11,401 nt of DNA from an uncultured Methylocystaceae bacterium (GTDB taxonomy: Bacteria > Pseudomonadota > Alphaproteobacteria > Rhizobiales > Beijerinckiaceae): contig CAMFKC010000019.1 of NCBI GenBank assembly GCA_945956975.1, positions 1 to 11,401 on the forward strand, written 5' to 3'. The notes below the pieces were generated by a model. It made no database searches and was not told the origin of the DNA. It worked only from the letters and a program-made list of their open reading frames with translations. Position numbers and translations under genes: made by a program. Positions 6,906 to 11,401 of the stretch are shown here, piece after piece (position 1 is the stretch's first letter; each line of letters starts with the position of its first letter).

Positions 6906-8228
6906 TCAGCGCGCCGAGGCCAGTCCCGCGCCGAGGCCGGCGGTAGCGGCGGAGGGTTCCGACGCGGCCGAGCGCCGGTTGAAATAGCGCTCGACCGCCT
7001 GCGCGATCCGCTCGGCGGCGGTCTGGCGCCAGTCTTCCGAATTCAGCTTGGCGAGATCTCGGTCGTTTGAGAGATAGCCGAGTTCCAACAGAACGGAGGG
7101 AACGTCGGGCGCCTTCAACACCACAAAGCCGGCCGAACGGACCGGATTCTTGTTGGAATCGCCGGCCGCCTTCCAGAAATCGATCAGGCTCATCGCGAAT
7201 TGATGGCCGATCGCGCGGGTCTCGCGCCGGGTCAGGTCGAACAGGATGTCGTTGACGTCGCCGATCTCTTCCGAATCGGCCATGCCGCCAGCCTTGTCGG
7301 CGTCGTTCTCCTTGGCGGCGACGCGGGCCGCCTCGGCGTCGGAGGCCCGGTCAGAGACGGTGTAGACCGTTGCGCCATGGACCGAGGTCTCGTTCAACAT
7401 GTCTGCGTGAATGGAGACGAAGAGCTGCGCCCCGGCCTTGCGGGCCACCTTGACGCGATCGCCCAGCGGAATGAACTCGTCGCCGGTCCGGGTGAGCAAG
7501 GTGCGAGTCTTGCCTCCAGCCGCGAGCTTGGCGGCCAGCCGGCGCGCGACATCGAGCACGATATCCTTCTCGTAAATGCTCTTCGCGCCGACCGCGCCCA
7601 TGTCGACGCCGCCGTGTCCGGCGTCGATCACGATCAGGGGCTTGGTTTGCGGCTGCGCCTCGGCGGCGGCCTCCTCGCGGGCCGGCGCCTTCTGAAATTG
7701 CGCAGCGCGGGCCGCGCGGGCGGCGGCGCGGAACGAATCGGCCGGCGTCTGCGCCAGTTCGATCACCAGATGGGCAGCGCCGCCGGATTCCGTGGCTTCG
7801 GCAGTCGCCTTCACGATCCGCGCGGGTTCGGCGAGATCGAAGACGATTCGCGAGCGGCCCTTGGCGAACTGTCCGAAACGGAAGGACGAAACGAGCGGCG
7901 CGGGCTCGCCCCTGCCGGCGGGCGCGAGGCGGCCGATGGCGGGATCGATCAGGAACGATGTCTCGGGCAATTCCACCACGACCCGGTCCGGGTCTGCGAG
8001 CACATAGGCTTCGACCTGCGCGATCCTGTTGAGATCGAACAAGAACTTTGCAGTCCCGCCGGATCTTTGCACCGTGGCGCCGGTCACGGCGACGCCGGCG
8101 GAGATGTCGCGCGCGGCGGCGCGGGCCCCGACGAGCCCATTGCCCTGGGCGTGGGCAACGGCGCCGAAAAGCGGAGCGGCTAGCGCGAGGCCGATCAGGC
8201 CAGATGTCAGGAGGCACCCAAGGCCCAT
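6906..8228 (-). CDS. amiC: Periplasmic N-acetylmuramoyl-L-alanine amidase with AMIN domain
   Basis: This is a 440-residue zinc amidase that cleaves the bond between N-acetylmuramic acid and the stem peptide, typically during cell separation. A signal peptide occupies about residues 1-27 (likely cut after AHA). An AMIN domain (about 45-160), which in relatives targets the septum, is joined by an Ala-rich linker to an Amidase_3 domain (about 197-417). The zinc ligands are H205 (DAGHGG), E220 (YEKDI) and H274 (SIHAD), with catalytic E382 (LLELGYLSN). The insert at about 315-345 (SEEIGDVNDILFDL) matches the regulatory helix that blocks the active site in E. coli AmiB/AmiC until an activator binds. 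The ATG at 8228 is immediately preceded by an in-frame TGA, so no upstream start is possible. The gene is the first of the leftward series and is divergent from rne. The symbol is by family; amiA/amiB-type naming is equally defensible. Confidence 0.94.
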   Translation of the reverse strand: MGLGCLLTSGLIGLALAAPLFGAVAHAQGNGLVGARAAARDISAGVAVTGATVQRSGGTAKFLFDLNRIAQVEAYVLADPDRVVVELPETSFLIDPAIGRLAPAGRGEPAPLVSSFRFGQFAKGRSRIVFDLAEPARIVKATAEATESGGAAHLVIELAQTPADSFRAAARAARAAQFQKAPAREEAAAEAQPQTKPLIVIDAGHGGVDMGAVGAKSIYEKDIVLDVARRLAAKLAAGGKTRTLLTRTGDEFIPLGDRVKVARKAGAQLFVSIHADMLNETSVHGATVYTVSDRASDAEAARVAAKENDADKAGGMADSEEIGDVNDILFDLTRRETRAIGHQFAMSLIDFWKAAGDSNKNPVRSAGFVVLKAPDVPSVLLELGYLSNDRDLAKLNSEDWRQTAAERIAQAVERYFNRRSAASEPSAATAGLGAGLASAR

Positions 8229-8287
8229 TCAAAGTCTCGCTGTCAGCGTGGCCGGCCGTAGCGTCCTTGTAAGGAATAGAAGCGCGA

Positions 8288-8307
8288 CGGTTAATGGTTC
8301 GTAACCG
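8288..8307. promoter_or_regulatory. Inverted repeat CGGTTA-N8-TAACCG upstream of amiC
   Basis: This 6-bp inverted repeat has an 8-base spacer. On the amiC strand it contains CATTAACC (8296-8289), the octamer also present before the M23 gene, here 60 bases from the ATG. On the plus strand it shares TTAATGGTT with 848-856. It is a plausible operator or promoter part for amiC. A poor -35/-10 candidate (TTACGA, 17 bases, TTCTAT) overlaps it and is not called. Confidence 0.35.
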
Positions 8308-8363
8308 GCCCGGCCCCTTTGTCGGGCAGGTGTAGCAGCAAGGCCACAGGTCGAGCATGAAAC

Positions 8364-8393
8364 TTGCCAAGGGCCTGCCCGATCGCTTATGTA
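8364..8393 (+). promoter_or_regulatory. Candidate promoter for rne
   Basis: TTGCCA (8364-8369) and TATGTA (8388-8393) are 18 bases apart, a fair match to a housekeeping sigma promoter. Transcription would begin near 8400 and give an rne leader of about 480 bases, comparable to the long leader of E. coli rne. The -10 is imperfect, so this is only the best candidate in the region. Confidence 0.3.
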
Positions 8394-8403
8394 GTTGGCG
8401 TCC

Positions 8404-8440
8404 GTCCCGCGCGTCGCGCCTCCTTCGGGAGCGCCGGGGA
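8404..8440 (+). ncRNA. UUCG-capped hairpin at the start of the rne leader
   Basis: CTCC-TTCG-GGAG (8420-8431) forms a C(UUCG)G tetraloop, one of the most stable RNA loops. The stem continues past one bulged C with GCG/CGC (8416-8418 and 8432-8434). An outer TCCC/GGGA pairing may enclose it. If the promoter near 8364-8393 is right, this sits at the 5' end of the transcript and could protect it. Confidence 0.5.
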
Positions 8441-8883
8441 TGGACGGATTTCCCGAAAGTCCGAAAAACCGACAAGACTCCAAGGTTTTCAGTCGATTGC
8501 AGGATTCGAGGGTTTTGCCCGGTCGCGGCGGGTTTCGCCGTCATCGGGCTTCCTGTGGCCCTCCGGGGTCAAGAGACCTGAAGTGAACGCTGGCTACTCA
8601 CATCCGACAACGACACGAACGGCTCTTGAAGCCGCACGGGTCGTTCGGACAGGGGAGCCGTCCGCCGTTATGACGGCGAGCGTCCGACAGGCAGCCTCCA
8701 ACTTCTCTTCCGGATCCGTCGCCGCGCCTCACCGCGCGCGGCGACCCGTTTCTTCAACCTTCCCTCATCCTCGAACATCGCGCGTGACAGCTCCACAGCG
8801 GAGCCGCGCACTCCCGCCACGGCCGCATTCCGGCCTCGCAGGACGTGCGGCGCCGCCTGGCGGAACGCGCCAAAGAGTTTTCC
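8441..8883 (+). ncRNA. Structured 5' leader of rne
   Basis: No gene is supported here. The leader holds a run of local stems: 8526-8540 (CGGCG/CGCCG), 8620-8634 (CGGCT/AGCCG), 8663-8678 (CGCCGT-TATG-ACGGCG) inside TCGGAC/GTCCGA (8645-8650 with 8682-8687), 8718-8745 (10 bp), 8790-8804 (GCTCC/GGAGC), 8821-8835 (GGCCG/CGGCC) and 8849-8871 (GGCGC/GCGCC). The last lies directly before the ribosome site AAAGAG (8872-8877). In E. coli, RNase E limits its own synthesis by acting on its leader; a similar role is inferred here. Two GANTC sites (8476-8480 and 8503-8507) are possible CcrM methylation targets. Confidence 0.55.
8718..8745 (+). repeat. 10-bp perfect hairpin in the rne leader
   Basis: GTCGCCGCGC (8718-8727) pairs with GCGCGGCGAC (8736-8745) around an eight-base loop. 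It is the strongest single stem of the leader and lies 138 bases before the rne ATG. No T run follows, so it is not a terminator. Confidence 0.65.
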
Positions 8884-11401
8884 ATGGCCAACAAAATGCT
8901 GATCGACGCATCCCATCCGGAAGAAACCCGGGTGGTGGTGCTCAGAGGTAATCGCGTCGAAGAATTCGATTTCGAATCCGCCTCCAAGAAGCCGCTGCGC
9001 GGCAACATCTATCTCGCGAAGGTGACGCGGGTCGAACCGTCCCTCCAGGCCGCTTTCGTCGACTACGGCGGAAATCGGCATGGCTTCCTCGCCTTCTCCG
9101 AAATCCACCCGGACTATTACCAGATACCGGTCGCCGACCGGCAGGCGTTGCTGGAAGAAGAAGCCGCCTCTCACGCGGACGAGGAGGAGGAGCAGCGTCC
9201 GCGCCGCAGCCGCCGCCGCCGTGGCGGCCGCGACCATGAGGCCCGTCGCCAGGCGAACAACGGCGACGAGACGATTTCCGAGACGGCGCCCCTGAACGAC
9301 GAGGCGGGCGCGCAGGCGGACGGCGAAGCCCAGGCCGAAGGCGAGACTACCGACGCTCCCGGTTCCCACCCGGGCGAGGCGCCGCATGACGAGGCGCCCG
9401 CGCCGGAGGCCGCTGCCCCCGTCATGGCCGAAGCGGTCGTCGAGACCGTCGCGGTCGAGGCAGCCGAGGCCCCTGCTCCCGCCGAGCCACAGGCCGAAGC
9501 GTCCGCGCCCGAAGCGACCGAGGCAGGCGCCGAGCACACGCTCGCGGTCGACGAGCAGGGCTACGCCACCATTTCCGAGACCGACGCCGTCCAGAATGGC
9601 GAAGAGGCCGGAGAAACCCCGGATCACGAGGTCAAGGCGCGCCGGATCGAGGAGCGCGACGACGAAGCCTCCGACGACGAGGAAGAGGACGAGGAAGAGC
9701 ACGTCGAGCAGATCGGCGGCGACGCGATGGAGGAAATGCCCCGCCGTCAGCCGCGCCTGCGCCGCCAGTACAAGATTCAGGAAGTCATCAAGCGCCGCCA
9801 GGTGCTGCTCGTCCAGGTCGTGAAGGAAGAGCGCGGCAACAAGGGCGCGGCGCTCACCACCTATCTCTCGCTCGCCGGCCGCTATTCGGTGCTGATGCCG
9901 AACACGGCGCGCGGCGGTGGCATTTCCCGCAAGATCACCGACGCCGGCGACCGCAAGCGCCTGAAGACGATCGCGCAGGATCTGGAAGTCCCGGACGGCA
10001 TGGGCGTCATCCTGCGCACGGCCGGCGCCTCGCGCACGCGGCAGGAAGTCCGGCGCGACTTCGAATATCTTATGCGCATGTGGGAGACGGTGCGCGAGAC
10101 GACGCTGCGCTCCTCCGCCCCGACGCTCGTCTACGAGGAAGGCTCGCTGATCAAGCGCGCGATCCGCGACCTCTACAACAAGGAGGTCGACGAAGTCGTC
10201 GTGTCCGGCGAGACCGGCTTCCGCGAGGCCAAGGATTTCATGCGGCTTCTGATGCCGAGCCACGCGCGCAACGTGCATCTATGGCGCGAGCCGCAGGGCG
10301 TGTTCGTGAAGTCGGGCGTGGAGACGCAGCTCGACGCGATGTTTTCGCCGCAGGTGACGCTGAAGTCCGGCGGCTATCTCGTCATCAACCAGACCGAAGC
10401 GCTGGTCGCCATCGACGTGAACTCGGGCCGCTCGACCCGCGAGCACAATATCGAGGACACGGCGCTGCGCACCAATTTGGAGGCGGCCGACGAGGTCGCG
10501 CGCCAGTTGCGCCTGCGCGATCTCGCGGGCCTGATCGTCGTCGACTTCATCGACATGGAAGAGCCGCGCAACAATCGCGCGGTCGAGCGCCGCATCAAGG
10601 ACGCGCTGAAGAACGACCGCGCGCGCATCCAGGTCGGCCGCATCTCGCATTTCGGACTGCTGGAAATGTCGCGCCAGCGCATCCGCACCGGCGTGCTGGA
10701 AGGCTCCACCATCCCCTGCCCGCATTGCGCGGGCGCCGGCACGGTGCGCTCGACGTCCTCCATCGCGCTGCATGTGCTGCGCGTGCTGGAGGAAGCGCTG
10801 ATCAAGAGCGCCTCGCACAACGTGATCGTGAAGACGCGCACCAATGTCGCGCTCTACATCCTGAACCAGAAGCGCTCGCACCTGCGCGAGATCGAGCGCC
10901 GCTTCGGCGTCGAGGTCTTCGTCATGGCGGACGACACGCTGACGGGGTCGACCTATCACGCGCTGGAGCGCGGCGAGCCGGCGACCGGCACGCCCGAGCC
11001 GATGTTCGTCGATCCCGCGCTGCTGGAGGCCGACGAGGAGATCGACGAGGTCGAGGAGACGCTGGAGGAGGAAGACGCCGAGGGCGGCGCCGATGCCGAG
11101 GGCGATTCCGATGGCGACGATGAAGGCGAGGAATCCGAGGGCGAGCCCAAGGGCCGCCGCGCCCGGGAAGATCGCGACGAGGAAGGCGAGGACGGCCAGC
11201 GGCGCCGCCGCCGCCGTCGCCGCCGCCGCGGCCGTGGCGGGGATCGCGAAGGCTCGATCGCAGCCGATGCGCCGCAGCCGTCGGACGACGGCCTGGCGGT
11301 CGTCGCCGAAGCGAACGGCGATTTCCTGACCCATGACATTCCCGCCGAGCGTTCGGGCCCCGGCTTCTGGGCGCGCGAGAATTCGGACAATCCCGAGCCG
11401 T
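8884..11401 (+). CDS. rne: Ribonuclease E, 3' end beyond the window
   Basis: This is the single-strand-specific endoribonuclease that starts most mRNA decay, processes rRNA and tRNA, and scaffolds the RNA degradosome. There are 839 codons without a stop up to the right edge. The ATG at 8884 gives the typical start MANKMLIDASHPEE, with AAAGAG (8872-8877) upstream. An S1 domain begins at about residue 39 (GNIYLAKVTRVEPSLQAAFV). It is interrupted at about 93-295 by a charged, Ala/Glu/Pro-rich insertion and resumes with VVKEERGNKGAALTTYLSLAGR. The 5'-sensor/RNase H part follows, then the DNase I-like catalytic part with metal ligands D511 (AIDVNSG) and D554 (VVDFIDM), and the zinc-link C612/C615 (CPHC) for tetramer assembly. 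After about residue 695 an acidic, disordered tail begins, with ten Arg in a row (773-782) and GRGG. The PNPase-binding C-terminus lies outside the window. It is divergent from amiC. Confidence 0.97.
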   Translation, partial: MANKMLIDASHPEETRVVVLRGNRVEEFDFESASKKPLRGNIYLAKVTRVEPSLQAAFVDYGGNRHGFLAFSEIHPDYYQIPVADRQALLEEEAASHADEEEEQRPRRSRRRRGGRDHEARRQANNGDETISETAPLNDEAGAQADGEAQAEGETTDAPGSHPGEAPHDEAPAPEAAAPVMAEAVVETVAVEAAEAPAPAEPQAEASAPEATEAGAEHTLAVDEQGYATISETDAVQNGEEAGETPDHEVKARRIEERDDEASDDEEEDEEEHVEQIGGDAMEEMPRRQPRLRRQYKIQEVIKRRQVLLVQVVKEERGNKGAALTTYLSLAGRYSVLMPNTARGGGISRKITDAGDRKRLKTIAQDLEVPDGMGVILRTAGASRTRQEVRRDFEYLMRMWETVRETTLRSSAPTLVYEEGSLIKRAIRDLYNKEVDEVVVSGETGFREAKDFMRLLMPSHARNVHLWREPQGVFVKSGVETQLDAMFSPQVTLKSGGYLVINQTEALVAIDVNSGRSTREHNIEDTALRTNLEAADEVARQLRLRDLAGLIVVDFIDMEEPRNNRAVERRIKDALKNDRARIQVGRISHFGLLEMSRQRIRTGVLEGSTIPCPHCAGAGTVRSTSSIALHVLRVLEEALIKSASHNVIVKTRTNVALYILNQKRSHLREIERRFGVEVFVMADDTLTGSTYHALERGEPATGTPEPMFVDPALLEADEEIDEVEETLEEEDAEGGADAEGDSDGDDEGEESEGEPKGRRAREDRDEEGEDGQRRRRRRRRRRGRGGDREGSIAADAPQPSDDGLAVVAEANGDFLTHDIPAERSGPGFWARENSDNPEP
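11200..11229 (+). repeat. Run of ten arginine codons (CGN repeat) in rne
   Basis: Ten consecutive CGG/CGC/CGT codons encode R773-R782, followed by GRGG. This is a basic RNA-binding patch within an otherwise acidic tail. The near-perfect CGC triplet repeat is a place where copy number might vary between strains. Confidence 0.8.

Noticed and set aside
4291..6987. 898-codon open frame on the plus strand opposite mrcA
   Set aside because: It mirrors mrcA codons in GC-rich DNA, shows low-complexity Val/Ala/Arg/Asp-rich sequence with no domain, and lies over a gene with all PBP1a motifs intact.
7200..8183. 327-codon open frame on the plus strand opposite amiC
   Set aside because: It mirrors amiC, which has a signal peptide, an AMIN domain and a full zinc site.
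8357..8581. Possible small ORF (74 codons, MKLAKGLPD...) in the rne leader
   Set aside because: It has only a weak ribosome site, its composition is Arg-rich and unlike a folded protein, and its ATG would lie upstream of the likely transcription start. Ribosome profiling could overturn this.
8668..10278. 536-codon open frame on the minus strand opposite rne
   Set aside because: It is an antisense shadow of RNase E; its Gly/Leu/Arg-rich stretches mirror the Ala/Glu-rich insertion.
10279..11334. 351-codon open frame on the minus strand opposite the rne 3' part
   Set aside because: It is an antisense shadow of the RNase E catalytic region and tail, with no recognisable domain.
1..11401. Mobile element, CRISPR, tRNA/rRNA or defence island
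   Set aside because: No transposase, direct-repeat array, terminal repeats or RNA-gene signature was seen; gene content and composition look like core chromosome.

Overview
The window is a GC-rich, densely packed chromosomal segment. It most likely comes from an alphaproteobacterium of the Hyphomicrobiales (Rhizobiales) type. Three things point there: an RNase E whose S1 domain carries a long acidic insertion, a release factor 2 of alphaproteobacterial style with SPY as its codon-reading tripeptide, and the gene order amidase > PBP1a > prfB. The genus cannot be fixed from the sequence alone.

Layout, left to right. (1) Positions 1-821 (+) hold the 3' part of a DUF21/CBS/CorC_HlyC membrane transporter gene. 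(2) Positions 901-2304 (+) encode a membrane-anchored M23 peptidoglycan endopeptidase with a complete zinc site. (3) Convergent to it, and abutting it stop to stop, is a minus-strand series read from right to left: amiC (8228-6906, periplasmic amidase), mrcA (6711-4297, bifunctional PBP1a), prfB (4236-3105, release factor 2) and a DUF429-family gene (3084-2305). (4) Positions 8229-8883 form a divergent control region with the amiC promoter side and a long, hairpin-rich rne leader. (5) From 8884 to the right edge runs rne (+), which is open at the window end. It is the longest coding region here.

The genes fall into two themes. Three act on peptidoglycan: AmiC strips peptides from glycan, the M23 enzyme cuts cross-links, and PBP1a polymerises and cross-links new wall. 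Two act on RNA or translation: RF2 terminates at UGA/UAA, and RNase E drives mRNA decay and rRNA processing. The transporter and the DUF429 protein have no proven link to either theme.

Regulation visible in the sequence is the most interesting part. prfB is not an ordinary open frame. Its first 23 codons end at an in-frame UGA and need a +1 shift at CUU-UGA-C, helped by an internal AGGAGG; the joined protein is 376 residues. A perfect 8-bp hairpin ends one base before that AGGAGG, and a second strong hairpin lies between mrcA and the prfB start. The rne leader contains at least eight local hairpins, including a C(UUCG)G tetraloop and a perfect 10-bp stem, which fits autoregulation by RNase E. 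The two wall-hydrolase genes share an octamer, CATTAACC, at nearly the same distance from their starts.

I found no mobile elements, tRNA or rRNA genes, CRISPR arrays or clear rho-independent terminators. No wholly new multi-gene system is evident. This is largely a housekeeping region with unusual RNA-level features.
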